Assembly (NCBI RefSeq): GCF_019649055.1
Contig: NW_026570233.1
Coordinates: forward strand, 1,302,001 to 1,366,000
Direction: 5' to 3'
DNA length: 64,000 nt
Origin: Paramacrobiotus metropolitanus
Taxonomy: Eukaryota > Tardigrada > Eutardigrada > Parachela > Macrobiotidae
Part shown: one piece after another, positions 32,732-45,728 of the stretch
How the letters are laid out: each line of letters begins with the position of its first letter
Numbering within the stretch: the first letter of the stretch is position 1
Position numbers and translations under genes: made by a program
The notes under the pieces: generated by a model
Seen by the model: only the letters and a program-made list of their open reading frames with translations
Databases searched by the model: none
Told to the model about the DNA's origin: nothing

Positions 32732-35700
32732 TCAAAACAATCGGCTGTTCTTTGTCTGCTTCCATTGAACCGGGACAAAACGCAGCAGCTGATAACAAAG
32801 CAGCGAGCCGAATCCAAAGAATAAACAGATCATCCAGGCATCGGCTTCCAGTGGTTGTGTAGCGAATGCGTAGCCGCCAAACTGTACCACGATTGCCTGC
32901 GTCGCCACCATCACGGCCCACAATATAACAAAGTACAGATTCCGATGGATCCCGGCAAAAACGTTGACTTCATTATGGATCCAACGCGCGTTAATTAAGT
33001 TGAACGACGTCATCATGACTAAGGTATTGAAGATCATCGTGTAGATGAAGCTCGGCTCTCCAACAACGTGACCGATTTCCCGGTCTTCGTAGATCTCGAA
33101 GTAACGAGGCCCTGCAAAACGTATTAAAGAAATACACATCATGTGTTGAACTAGATGGGAACAGAGGTAAGTTATGTAAAATTATTAAGAAGTATTTTGT
33201 CACAATGTTTTGAATTCCAGTAGGTGTTTTGAAAACAGGATTTGGCAAACGCGCTAAATTGCGGCTGTTCCTTATGTAACAAAAAAAGTTTCAGATGTAC
33301 CATAGAACAAAATGAGAAGCAAAACGCCGGCTTGGTACAATCCTTGACCGAGGATATTGCGTGCCATCATCCTGGATATGATACGCTTTTTTCTGCCGTA
33401 CGGTTTCCGTTGTAAAAGTGCCTCGCCAGGCGGTTCTGTGGCTAGCGCCAGTGACCCCAGCGTATCTTGGATCATATTTATCCATAGCATAGGAACGGCT
33501 TTTAAGGGAGTATCCTGTAAAATAAATTTACTGCAGAAGAAATCGCAAGTCAGTAAGAGCGGTGTACCCCAATAACACAAGCCGCTACGATGGCGACACT
33601 GAGGGCAGCAACATTAACCGTCAGCTGGAACTGCAGGAATTTCGCCACGTTGTCATAGATATTCCGTCCCCACATGCACGCTTTGACAATACTGATAAAG
33701 TTGTCATCGGTGATGATAATGTCCGACGCTTCTTTGGCCACATCTGTACCAGCGATCCCCTGCAAAGCATTCATGATGACTTTGTCGGTACTTCGGTAGC
33801 TGGATCATTGATCCCATTAAATTTGGCAGACAATTATCAGTAAAGCTTGAAAAAAAACGTAGAAGTGCTGCAAGCGTGTCCATCCAAAAGCACGAATTTC
33901 AAAAGGTCACGTCGAATTTAATTAAGGCTAGACCCTGATTCGCCATCTTACCATTGCAAAGCCCACATCAGCTTTTCGCAGAGCAGGAGCTGCAAACAAC
34001 AAAGTAAACCGAGGAGCTTTCTCACGCTTGTCACTGTGGGACATGTACACTCACCATCATTGGTCCCGTCACCCGTGACCGCCACAACCTACGAAATTCA
34101 AATAGAAATACCAGATGCTGCTTAAAAATATCAATCGGTTTCTATCTAAACTTACTTCGCGGTGTTTGGAAATTTTGCTGTTTATTATTCCATCCACTAG
34201 CGTAAACTTGTCTTCGGGTGTCGAGCGGGCTAAAACGCGCAGTTGTGGCCATACATTATTGAATCGCACCGAATCCACCTAGGTTATTTGAATGTGCCGT
34301 AAAAAACGGTCAAAATCACCACATATCCCGTGTTTCGAATTTTTGTAAGGACAAGCATACCTGGCCGTTAGAATCACGAATCATCTGATTAAACTCTTTC
34401 CCTTCCAAAACCAGACTCCCATCGCCGGGTCGAATAATTCCGCACTTCAGAGCAATAGATCGCGCTGTCTGCACATTATCCCCGCTGACCATTCGCACGG
34501 TAACCCCGGCGCGTTGGCAGCGCCGAATGGCCCGCGGCACTTCAGGTCGCACTGGGTCCTCGATACCCACAATGCACAAGCAGGTGAGATCGGAGACGAT
34601 GGCGTTCTCGTCATTGAAATCCGGTCGAGATCGGCATGCCTGCGCATTGGAAGGAATACTATTTTGGGCACTGTCGAGAAGGTAATCCTTGTACGCTATA
34701 CAGATGCTGCGGAGGGCGTTACTGGCCATGGGAGAGATCACGGTGTCGGCGATGCTTTGAGAGGTTTCGGGTGAAAGAGGCACTGGAGATCCGGATTGAG
34801 TCAAAATAAAGCTACATCTGTAATTGGGAAAACTTCGTAAAATTTATTATCCTATTTCAGTTTACTCCTACAACAATCACTGCATGGTTTGGCTTACTTG
34901 GAAAGCACTATCTCAGCAGCGCCCTTGACGTACACGCGCCAGCCACCGGGAATTTCCACAACGGTTGACATTGACTTCCGTGTGGAGTTGAATGTGAATA
35001 CCTTGAGAAAGGACGCTTCTGGATGGGCTTGCCTTATCTGGTGACAGTCCACTCCCAGCGAAGAAGCGAAACTGAGTAGAGCACACTCGGTCTTGTTACC
35101 GCGCTGCTCCGGTGGTCCGCCTTCCTTGTTGGCAACAACCTCGGATGTGTAGTTGGAGTTGATAGCGACGGCACTGCTGATGAGTTCCAGGATCTTCTGA
35201 CTTACAGACGACGGACTGGGTATTGGATGGTGGATTTGACCTTTATACGAGTAATAAAACCATTATGGCGCCAGGCGTATATACATACATACGTACTATC
35301 TGTACGTATACATTAAGTATGGGCTTTTGAAAATTCTAAAATTAATATAAATTAAAAAATTTCTTCGTAACTACCCACCTCCAATCCATGACTCGGTAAC
35401 CGTCATCCGGTTTGTAGTCAATGTCCCGGTTTTATCGGAGCAGATGGTTGTGGCGCATCCCATTGTTTCACAGGCGTACAAGTGTCGCACGAGATTATTA
35501 TCCTGCATCATTTTCTGTAATAACGGAATGTTGAAACGTGTGCGATCGGTGTTTGCTAACAGATACAATGCATCAGTTTGAAGACTGACTTTTGCTGAAA
35601 ATGCCAACGTTAAAGTCACGGCCAACGGGAGACCTTCTGGGATGGCTGCCACCAGAATAGTAATACCGACAATAATACTGTCCAAAATGGTAGTGGCATC

Positions 35701-37975
35701 GTGCGTTTTCCAGCCGTTTTTTTGCACTGCATAGTTCTCCACACAGAAACGGATTATTATCACAATGGAGGTGCCGGCAGAAAATACCAAACCTGCAAAA
35801 ATAACACCTTGCGATGCGCAAAAACGTATGTCTTATGGCGCTTAGGCAAATGTTACCCAGAATTCCAATTTTATACGCCAGAATGTTTAGTTTAGACTGG
35901 AAGACGGAATGATTGGTCTGTTTCCGTTGTTCATCAACCGATTTTTTTGCGCTACTGGATTCACCAGGTGTGCCATCGAGGCTTCCGTCGGTCGAATTGG
36001 ATTCGCTATCTGGCACGGTAATACCGCTGGGGGCTTGCTTTTTGGATTTAGATTTCTCCTGAACGGCGCCGAGCAGTTTGTAAATGGAACCGCTTTGAGA
36101 ATTCACGCCGACCGCTAAAATCAGAATACGCCCGGAGCCTTCGATCACGTGGGTGCCTGTAATGAAAGGCTCTGTAGATCGCAGGGCGTATAGAAATAGT
36201 TAGTGACAGTGGAAAATTATTTTGCCGCTTTTGATAAATATTGAAACAGTAAAGCGTTTGGCTCAGTACGTACCGAAACTTCCAATGAAGAGCATAATAA
36301 AAAAAGCAGATGGCTTTAATTCACCTACCTGACAAAACCTGACAGTCGGTGTCGGAATCTTTTTTCACAGGATCGGATTCGCCTGCAAAAAATCATTTAA
36401 ATGTTCTGCGTGCCACGTGCTTGCCAGGCATCATGCTAAGATGATCCTCGCCACCTTGAAAAGTCTAGCACGTGTACCTATCAACTAATTACCATCGGGG
36501 CACGATTGCTGGAAGGCGTTTATGCAGCCACTGCTACTTTTCGCGGTGACTGACATGCAGACGTTTTGATACACTACCCGAGTAGTACTGCAGTACGAGT
36601 ACAGCGAGAAATTATACATGAAACTCATATAAATTATTACTGCTTGTAATATGAAAAAGACCGCTTCGATTGCGCTAAATTATGAAATCCTTTTTGACGC
36701 TTAACCTGTTTGAGAGCTTTCATCTAGTCTCAATTCCTGACCCTGTAGGACCACACCATCAGCGGGAATTAAATCACCTGAAAATAATAAAACGTAATAT
36801 CCGAACCAAAAACGTAAATTGCTAATGAGTTGTTGCAACTGCGGCAAGATAACCCAAAAAAGTTCCCGTTAGATCGGCTTATGCTCTTTTATGAATGTAT
36901 CGAATGATTGACAAAAAGTGATGGGCACTCATTAGTCATTATTACCGTATTTCACTTGACAGATATCCCCCACCAGAAGTTCTTGTACCGGAATGAGAAT
37001 AATCTGGCCTTTGCGAATGACGGTGACTTTGTGCTCCTCCCGCACCTTAGCTTGTAAAACACGGAACTGCTGCTCCTTCCCGTAATCGTTAGTGGCACTG
37101 ACCAGCACTATGACCATCACACCCACCACAATAGCCACGCCTTCAATCCACTCGTACGACTGCGCATCTTTCTCCGCTGCAAGGCGTTACAAAACTAGAG
37201 TAGACTTCTAGTCTTCAAACCATGAAATAAATATTACCGAAGCTAAATTGGCAAGCGGCACTTATTCCCTTTGTATATCGAAAATTTAATTGGGTAACTG
37301 GAAGACCGCCTTTCGGGTATATACGACAAAGGCCTCGGTGCTTTGCTTACCATCCGGACGGACGATGTTCCACACAGCCAGTGCCAACGACACAACCGCC
37401 GCCACCTCCAGAATAATCAGTGTCGGCTCTTTTAGCGTATGCAGCATCAAGTGCAAGAATGATTTCGGTTCTTTCATTGGGATAACATTTTTGCCAAATT
37501 TCTGCTGCCGTTTGTCCAAGTCATGTGGCGATTCGTCCAGACCTGGTTTTCATTATTGATGAAACGATTTCAATAATCTTATTTGCAAATCTAAGAACCC
37601 GGACCTAGAGCAGTAATTGTTAGCGGGCTTTTTTATATACTTTATGCATTATGTGCAGGCTCTAATCGTTGATGTATTTACTCGGCGGAAAATATAAAAA
37701 CGATAGATGTTATGAATTTGATTACCTTTGGTGGGTGATGTTAGCATCTGCATTGCCAGTCCCTCTAAATCCCCATACTGATCGTTAATGTGTTGCCGCA
37801 CACTGATTCCCCGCAACTGCATCAGTCGGCACAGTTCGTCCACGGACACACCGAATTCCTGTGCCTTTCGTATGATGACAGCTTCATCTTTACTGAAGAG
37901 GCTGTCCCTGCGGGAATATTTTTGCATACGGAAAGCATCTTCCACCGCATCCCGGCGCGGTTCAAAAGGGCACAT
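32732..37975 (-). CDS. Plasma-membrane Ca2+-transporting P-type ATPase (PMCA), 16 exons
   Basis: Pumps Ca2+ out of the cell using ATP through a phosphoaspartate. Exons (descending): 37975-37726, 37542-37351, 37176-36946, 36777-36706, 36382-36329, 36156-35857, 35792-35590, 35514-35379, 35240-34898, 34817-34361, 34278-34156, 34088-34055, 33989-33952, 33759-33568, 33514-33301, 33111-32732. Every junction keeps phase and the total is 3,219 nt (1,072 residues). Seen: actuator TGES across two exons, [11 protein letters not shown] in TM4, phosphorylation site [13 protein letters not shown], nucleotide-binding KGAAEI, hinge TGDGTND-APAL, and [17 protein letters not shown] in TM6. The start MCPFEPRR is the only upstream ATG in frame. 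The protein stops 19 residues after the last helix begins its exit ([19 protein letters not shown]), so the long calmodulin-binding autoinhibitory tail typical of PMCAs is absent. An alternative 3' exon could exist but was not seen. Confidence 0.93.
35515..35589 (-). other. 75-nt phase-preserving intron inside the PMCA catalytic region
   Basis: The sequence between LAFSAK and [11 protein letters not shown] is open in frame and would add 25 residues where PMCAs have none. It begins GTCAGT and ends TTATTACAG. Removing it restores the universally conserved KK/QMMxDNNLVR context. It is therefore better read as an intron whose length is a multiple of three. Confidence 0.8.
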
Positions 37976-38847
37976 TGTCAAAATTAACCGGCAATGGATA
38001 CCAAGTAATTACAGTACATGCTACGCTATACGATGCTCACATACCGGCAACCCGTAGACTATAAAAATCGTTTAACACATGCAGGTTTAACGTTAAGTTA
38101 CTGTAATAGAAAGCAGCTGGTTATGACTGGTCATGCAGAAATGTAGCAGCACGCTTCCGACAACACTTGCTGTTTTGTTCCACTGCCTGCGGGCAGAAAT
38201 ATGGAAAATCATGGTGCACTGCGGAAAAATGACGGGTAGTGCGTGAACAGAACGATACTTACGACCGCTGGAGGGTGAAAATGCATGTGGAGCGTCTTGA
38301 GATTTCGAGAAATTTATTTTGCTGTCTCATGCTATAAATATTTTAACTATTATCAGTAAGTGTATGGCATTTGGGCGAATTCCATAATTTGCCTTGAGTT
38401 TCAACGACCAACATACGTAAATAACATCGATTGTCATGATTATATTAGCGTCCAAATTTGATTACAAATTATAGTAGATTTCTACTGGAGTACAAGTACG
38501 AATATTTTTCTGCCGCGTTTCTATAATTCATTAAAAATTTAAAACGATATGTACGACTAGTAGTCGTGCTATTAGTAAACAAGCACCTACTGTATAGTAT
38601 TCTGTACACTGACAATGAAACCGAGCATCGTCTAACCGAAAAAGGATGGCAGCCTGGCATCAGCAGATGGCATCAGGCTATCAGGTAACAGGTTGCACAA
38701 ACATAATCACCTGCATCGTATTTTTATCGCGGTATTAAATTTTCCGGTGTTGTTATCGCATGTTGCACTCATTGGCCGATAAATGTATTACACCGTTATT
38801 TTTTTGACACCATGCAGTTAGTGCCTGTATCCCGCACAGTTATAGAG
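37976..38847. other. Intergenic upstream of PMCA
   Basis: No supported ORF. Holds the PMCA promoter and 5' UTR. No clear TATA box. Confidence 0.4.
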
Positions 38848-40640
38848 TCAGACGTATCCCAGCTGTTTCCTCATTAACTCTGGGCTGCATGGTTTTGACT
38901 TTCGTTCAGCGAGGCCAGCCCTTTGCCGTTCGTGCACCCTATTCTTAGCTCTTCCCGATTCGTCAATTCGTGGATAACAATCAGATATGTGAGGAAAATT
39001 CCGAATACCTTTTTTTGAATAAAAACAACAGTAAATTGAGGAGTAGACATTGTATACTGTCCACAATAATACCGTCAATAGGAATTTTGTGTCGATATTG
39101 GCCAGTCCACACGCTATGAAACACACCGGATAATCTCGCAGCCGCTCATTGACCGATTTTGTGATTTTTGTAACTTCGCTCCGACGATCATGCTTCGCAA
39201 CTTCACATGCTTCGTAGTACAGACGGCCAATGCTGTGAGCCTGCAAGTACCAATAGACAGGTATACCGAGATGGTTTGGAGTTTGGACAACCTCCTTTCG
39301 ATTAAATCTTACCATATGCATGTAGCTGCATAAAAAAATTCGTTACTTCTATGCTGCCTTGACTTCCAAATAAACGGTTTTATATGCACGGCACTGTTAT
39401 TATGGATCTTCCCCACAATTACGCCAATCGGAAGAGGTAATCTCACGCAAAACACAAGAACTATGAAGAAAACTCTGAACCAGGACCAGTGATCGATGTT
39501 GTGAACCGTATTGTCAAAGTGGTCTTTAAGGCACAACTGAAGCACACTCGTATGATACTTGTGTTATGGGCTCTGGCGCTATATAAACCGGAAAACTCCT
39601 AACATGTACCTGGCATTTTACATAGGCGGCAGCGATAGTCCAATGAAGAAGCAGTAATAAATTCCACAGGCCACTGCCAATCACGTACCCGACATTATTT
39701 AAGCCGGTTATCACAGATACACCCAGCGGGACTCGCGGTCGTCCACCCATAGCCAGTCCCACAACAACTGCTTTCCTCCAGCATCCATTACCGCCTCGAC
39801 AAGCAGAATGGGACCGAAAACATTGTCCAGCTTCTCGGTAATTTTTGACAATGTCCAGTGATTTTCTCACGACTTTGACAGTACCATCACCTCATCATTT
39901 TTCTTTCCCATACCGTTCAACATCGCTTTGACTGAGTCGCTGTTCTGTTTAAACAAATCCTAGCACAAAGCTGTCGTATGCCAACGTAAAAGCAAACGCT
40001 GTTTGTGTCATGCTGCTGCAGAATAACGGAACCAGTTGAAACACCGCAATGAAGACCTTAGGGTGCAAGCTGAGACCAAGAAAAACAACATTCTCATAGG
40101 TCGGAAAATCGTCCCCCTCGCGTGCATAGCAAATGATAGCAGCAAGTATGAGCATCGCTATTGCGTAGGTCCCAATGAAAAGGTGCACGTTTTTCCGGCG
40201 AGCAGCCGAAAGTTCGCATTTCTGCAGAAACGTCTCTAGGTCTTTAATGGCTTCAGTCAACGCCTTTGCAGTAATGGGAAATACCGGTATACGAAACAGT
40301 GCGCTGGCATAATACAACGACGTCCAGACAGATATCATGACAATTGATGTTTTATTTTCCTCGGACATTAAATTTATTGATTGGAAAATGACGCTACATA
40401 GCGCTGCGATGCCGGTAAATTGCGTTAGGCTCAGGCAAGGGCCATAGATCACCAGGAGACCCGAACAGCACTGGTCGGCTCCGTTCGTTATCCACGGAAA
40501 TAATCCGTGGACGCGATGAAGTGGAACATAAACCCTCCAAGGCTCCACCAGTCTCTCCAGAACCAAGTAGTTCTGACCGCGGCTTCTCGTTCCATAACCT
40601 CGTTTTCCACGATTACTACAAAATGTGCGTTTTTCTACAC
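38848..40640 (-). pseudogene. Gustatory-receptor-like 7TM chemoreceptor, disabled
   Basis: Scattered frames on the minus strand reproduce the layout of invertebrate GR chemoreceptors. The N-terminal end has PLHRVHGLFPWITNG, followed by several hydrophobic helices (IVMISVWTSLYYASALF, LFIGTYAIAMLILAAI, VFIAVFQLVPLF). After a one-base frame change near 39,960 comes a segment with LSKITEKLDNVFGPILLVEA, where GRs have the L..H..L....N..FG..LL pattern. That segment is cut by an in-frame TGA at 39867-39869 where Arg (CGA) would fit. Further on, about 39320-38990 holds the family-like last helix (CFIACGLANIDTKFLL ... VYNVYSSIYCCF). The frame change and TGA together argue for a pseudogene. Splice sites for the 3' part are unresolved. 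Confidence 0.55.
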
Positions 40641-41824
40641 TGCAGAAATACACCCCTTTTTCTGAAGCAAATGCAACACAACGAGCTACCAAAAGAAAGG
40701 AATTACGTACGTACGTTTTTTAGCTGTAGTGCTCACATGTAAGTGACTGAACACACGGGTTACGTCGAGTCAAACACAAGCGACATGTCGGGTAGGTTAA
40801 TACGCAGTGCTATCATAATTTGCGCTCGCCAACACCTGTATGCTGCCTTTTCAGAAACGACATTTAATCGGTTTGCTAAGCTGCACTAAATTGTAGATTA
40901 AATTGCATTGTGCCTCTGTATCTTGTATTTTGTTGTAGGAATGGTGGTACAAGGTGGGTAGAATTCTTTCACTAACCGAAGGAGCAGGTTAAGAACTTAA
41001 CACTACTGTATATCCCATCTCCGGGGAATTTGGGTAAAGGGCACTGTAATAATTCTGACGGAAATGTTTCTACCGGAATTCATAAATTATTTAATAGTCG
41101 TTGCCACCATTGTTAGAAGATGCGATTATTCTGCGGAAGTGCAGAGCTTAGAGCAAAAGCCTTGAAATGCAGCAGACCATCAGGGCAAGGCTTTATTCCG
41201 CGTTATTCTGCCTAGCTGTTTGCTAACGTGAAACCGGTGTGTTACGCATCTGTCGGTGCGCAGTCCTTTTAGTTTTGTTTACAGTCGTACATAGAGTTTG
41301 TATCGTAGCTTACTAATGATTTTATTTTGTTTTGATGCCGGGATTTTGATGTTGAGTGGCTACTGTCTTAGTCATCGCGAAGCGGTTATAATGTTATCGC
41401 GCTCGCTTTTCTGAGAACCAAGTACATGTAGTAGCTATGTTCATAAGTGTGTTGATAAATTTGTTTAGCTTATCACTATGTGCACTATCGGATGCCAGAC
41501 GAGGCAGTGACTACTGCGGACTTTGAAATAAACAGCCGAATAGCCATGTCAAACATTTCTGCTTGGTTATGGAGCGCGTGTTGATTGAGTCTGTGCCGGT
41601 GACATACGTAAAGGTTTTTGTGCATGTACTAGGTATTGTGCCTGGTAAAAGTGTGCAACTTGACATGAAAACTTCAGAATTTACTAGTAGGGCCCTTGTT
41701 TTAGAGCGTTTCTAAGTTCTCACACAGCCGGTTGCACCAGACATTTGCCGTATTAGGAAACTGGTTCGCGTTACTCTTTGGCAGTTATTACGTGTTCTCC
41801 GAAAACTTCAGTTATCTGTTCATA
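40641..41824. other. Intergenic, divergent between the GR-like relic and the ZZ gene
   Basis: No supported gene. The open frame before 41825 lacks an ATG. Confidence 0.4.
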
Positions 41825-43900
41825 ATGGATGCCTTGCGAGCAATGGGTATTGCAGTCAGTGTAGGACCCAGAATCCATCAAACCCTTACAGATTTATCGG
41901 AAATTCTGGAAGGGAGAAATGCTTTCGGACGGGTTCGGGTCAGGAATACCGATGCCATCCGGATGTCACATGAAACAGCCATGGCTGATATGGAACGGAG
42001 ACTCGAAGCCAGCTCAGCCCGCAATCGACGGGAGCACGAAATGGAAATGAATGGACTACGTCATTCTGCATCAGCTGATCGGGAGCGCCTAGAACGGAAA
42101 TTTCAGCGCGACCAGGAAGTAATGCAGCGGAAATGGGCGGCTGAGCGACAGCGTTACGACGAACGTGTCAACAATCTGATAAAAAATATACAGCAGGCTG
42201 AGCAACGAGCGCAAACAATAGCCGCGCAAATCGAGAGGCCCGCGCGGGATCGTGCACGAAAAGTGGCTTTCGTTAACGGGCTGAACTTGTGTATTCGGCA
42301 AACGGACTCGCTTTTGCTGGTGGGAGCCAAAGGAACCGGAAAGAGCACGTTCTTGTGGTTGCTTAATAAAGGCGACCAACCAAAACGGACAACAAGTGAC
42401 GGCACCGGCGAGATTATTCATTTAGAAGGATATGTTGATTCCATTGGGCTGCGTGGTTGGACGCCGGAAGAACTGTGGAAACTGTTTGTTCTTCTGATTT
42501 ATCACGGGATGCCGAAAGATATCATTGTCTTCAGCAACGACCGCGTTGATTTGCCGGTCACCACCCTCGGTCTGCTGGGCATCACCAATCCCATGTTTGT
42601 CATCATGTCCAGTGATTTTTGGAGAAATCACCAGTCACCCGTGGGTGGGCGCCCAAGAATCGAATTAGTCGAAGACTGCCGCGGTGTGCGCCGAGTCTTT
42701 CCTGAGTCCGATCTGGAACACGTTTACAATTTGCCGGTCTACCGTGACATCGAAGAGTATCATCTAGGGACTCCGATTACACACCATACTGATATCGAGG
42801 AGCTGGTTCGGAAGCGGGCGGATATTGGAGTTCAGCCGTTCCGATTCCTAATGGACAAACTGGGAAGTCGCTTTCACTTGGATAATGAGAATGATCACCA
42901 CTTGGAAGCCATATTTCGCTTCATCTGGATATACGAGAAACAGTACCAACGAGATGCGCTCGGCTTCATGAATAATGCATCGCTTCAAGATTTCGCCGAT
43001 GAAGGTGTGATCTGCGTACGAATAATTGTATGTATACGTATCAAAGCTAGATTTTCAGAATGGTTATAAATTAAAAAAAATTAATTTTGAGCTCAAGAAA
43101 TAACTTTACATGCTTCACAGTTCTGTAGTTACTGTAGCTGATTTGGTATATCCTAGTGAGTGTGCTTCGCTCGGAAGTGCTGCTTTCAAAATGTTCGGGT
43201 TACATCCAATTATTGCCAAATTTTTAGCTGACTTCGACGCACCCTCCAGCGAAACCCACATCACTCACGAGAGAATCGCGTCAGTAAGTCTTTTTTCATT
43301 TTCTTGGTAATTTTTTCGCATCGGTAAAGAAGGTCTCGCACCTTCTGCAGGTCCGTCACAGCAACGCAGACATCTCAACGCACGGACAAAATGTCACAGT
43401 TCATCGGCAAGTTACCTGCGATGTCTGTCGAAGCACCCCGATTACCGGTATCCGTTTCAAATGTCTGACGTGTCCTGACTATGATTTGTGTGAGACGTGC
43501 CTAGCTAGAAACCATCGCCAACATGACTTCTTTGCTATTCGTAAACCCCGAGCCGCACTGGTAAGAGAGAACTGCTAGATGTTTTTTTTTGCATTCCGCA
43601 CTGCTGATTCGTAGCCAATAACAGGCGTTTTTGCAGTCCGCCAAATGCCGGATGGTGTACGCAAAATTCCGTGCTAACGGATCAGTGGGACTGTTGGAGC
43701 CGGTACGGATGGAGATGACCAGTCATCCGTCCGTTCGCTGCGACGTCTGCGACGAAAATCCCATTGTGGGCATGCGTTTCAAATGCCTTGTATGCCACAA
43801 CTACGATTTATGCGCAACTTGTTTTACCAATCACCAGCATCCTGAACACGACTTTTTGGTCATCCAGTCACCACACCGAGAGAGGAAACTGTTAAGATAA
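41825..43900 (+). CDS. Coiled-coil / P-loop NTPase-like protein with two C-terminal ZZ zinc fingers, four exons
   Basis: Exons 41825-43004, 43138-43283, 43351-43560 and 43625-43900 keep phase and give about 603 residues. The exon 4 acceptor could also be at 43636. Start MDALRAMG is the first ATG in frame. Residues about 45-145 are Arg/Glu-rich and helical, likely a coiled coil. A Walker A motif GAKGTGKST follows (about residue 160), then a globular region with possible Walker B (DIIVFSNDR) and no recognised NTPase subfamily. Exon 3 encodes one ZZ finger (CDVCRSTPITGIRFKCLTC ... CETC ... H-x3-H) and exon 4 a second (CDVCDENPIVGMRFKCLVC ... CATC ... H-x4-H). ZZ fingers usually bind protein tails such as histone or N-degron peptides. 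The pairing suggests a substrate-sensing NTPase or scaffold; function is inference. Candidate poly(A) signal AATAAA at 44249. Confidence 0.8.
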
Positions 43901-44958
43901 TATTTTATTAATAACATTTTATGGAGTTGTAAAACTGTCGGATGCCGGAGTTTTTCTCTTGAAAACGCAATCGTAAAGCTCACTGACGCATGTCTTTTTA
44001 TGACAGATCAACCTCTGGAGGAAGGTGTACGCATTCGAGATTTCAGAACCAGGCACGGCCAATGCATTATGATTTTTCGATAGCACGGACCATAATTTAT
44101 AATCTTCCGTGTCCAATAATTGTTTTAACTCCAGGCTCGCGTGACGAAAACGGCACGGACACTAGTGATGACGATGACACTGACTAAGGCGAAGGGATTA
44201 TCAGCATTTTGTCGCTCGCGCAACTACGTCTGCTGTAACACTTTTCGCAATAAACGTAAAGGAAAAGGATTTACCGTAAATGCACAGCAGCAACATTCCA
44301 GCGATTTTTTTGGAAGTTATGCATCTGAGTTCTGGTTTGATCAAGAAAATTATCTGTAGTGTACAGTTAGTGTCACTCGAAAATGGTAAGATGTATGTAC
44401 CCCATGTCTGTTTCCCTGTCTTAGCTAAAAGAAGGCGCTGCCTCGTAGCGAAGGACAATAAACCAGTTATTAGTATTATTATTAAGATAAAAATAAATAT
44501 GGTCCCGATCAGATCGCAGTATTGTGTTGGCTTCCGGTGCGTATATGTATTGCAGAAATCAAGCTGGCTTACGTATGATAGAGCATATTTATCGCACTGG
44601 AGACCAGGCAGGCTTGTTTCATAAAAATGCAGTTTAAAAACCGTAGCTCGTAAGCGAGCGAACATGTAGAAAGATTGTTGAAAGTGATTAGATCCGTGCC
44701 TTAAATGCCAGATTTACAGCGAAGGGAAACCAGTCAATTGTTGTGATACATAGTGTTACTCATCATTTGCTGACTGTTTGCTACAGTAAAGCAAAATAAA
44801 ACGATATACTAGCAGAGTAGCTTTTCGCAAGCAGACGTACTGTACACAATAAATATGCGATAGTTGTAAAATTTCAGATACCGCAGTGCGGTTAATAAAG
44901 TCTTGGTATAAAAGTCATATAGTTCGAAGCTTGAATTATTAAACAATCATCAACCATA
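43901..44958. other. Intergenic / 3' UTR of the ZZ gene
   Basis: AATAAA at 44249-44254 may end the ZZ transcript. No other gene seen. Confidence 0.4.
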
Positions 44959-45728
44959 ATGGGCGGAAATTCGGAAGGACTGCAGAAACTACGGTGTGCC
45001 TCCATTATCGAAAGTGGCTTTGGAGTAGTACTGCTCACCGTGCTCTGCCTACAGTAGTACCGTAAGTGTTCCGGAACTGTTCACAATAGCAAAATCAACG
45101 AACTTTGTGTACTGGTTTCGGAACTGCTAACTAAGCGGTATCAAAACAGCCCAAAGTATCAACAAACAATTTTAAGGTATCGGAAATTTTTAGATTAATG
45201 CGTGCGCACGGTCAGTAAAACGTATCCGTACAATTACAGAGTATGTGCACCGCATATTGTATAAGGGAAGTTATCGAACCATGTTTTCGGTAAAAAAAAG
45301 GTCTACTTTCTTCAGAAAACCCTTCGGGCGAAGAATGTTTACGCAACCTTCCCCTATTATTTGGAGGACCACTGCTGTTCGTTACGGGTTTATATGGACT
45401 GCAAGTCAGTGACAAAGGGGAAAAACAGACAGCGTCCATTCGAATGTTCTACACGTTATTTGCGCTGAACATCATAGTCTGCATTCTTTCTTACTTGGCG
45501 GCACTGGGAGGCATGGTATTTGCAGTGTTCTTGTTCATCCTGGACACAACAATCGAGGGCGTGATTTCCCTAATTGCATCTGCCATTGCGATTCTTCTGG
45601 CTTCGACAGCTGTCATGGCTACACAAATCTGTAAGCGGAACGTCCACATAATGTTGTCGGACAAGCCGGTTGTGTCTGCACACGACGAGAAGGTTTCTTA
45701 TCTCAACATAATTGTCCTGGCAGACTGA
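44959..45728 (+). CDS. Four-helix membrane protein, possibly MS4A/CD20-like
   Basis: The last exon is clear. Its frame from about 45317 (after TTCTTCAG) to a stop at 45728 has helix PLLFGGPLLFVTGLYGL, a short loop, helix FYTLFALNIIVCILSYLAAL, helix MVFAVFLFILDTTIEGVISL and helix LIASAIAILLASTAVMA. A PLLFGGPLLF hairpin followed by LNI-containing helix 3 recalls the MS4A family of small tetraspan proteins. A start exon probably begins at the ATG at 44959 (MGGNSEGLQKLRCASIIES) with helix GFGVVLLTVLCL, then meets a stop unless spliced out nearby; the exact junction, or an exon in between, was not resolved. Family assignment is tentative. Confidence 0.5.

Noticed and set aside
35371-35790. 25-residue insertion unique to this PMCA
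   Set aside because: The extra residues coincide exactly with a GT...AG segment; an intron explains them better.
39572-39585. TATATAAA-like sequence on the plus strand
   Set aside because: It lies inside the minus-strand GR-like relic with no plus-strand gene downstream.
39867-39869. TGA as a selenocysteine codon
   Set aside because: The protein family is GR-like with no selenoprotein precedent, and a frame change nearby favours pseudogene decay.
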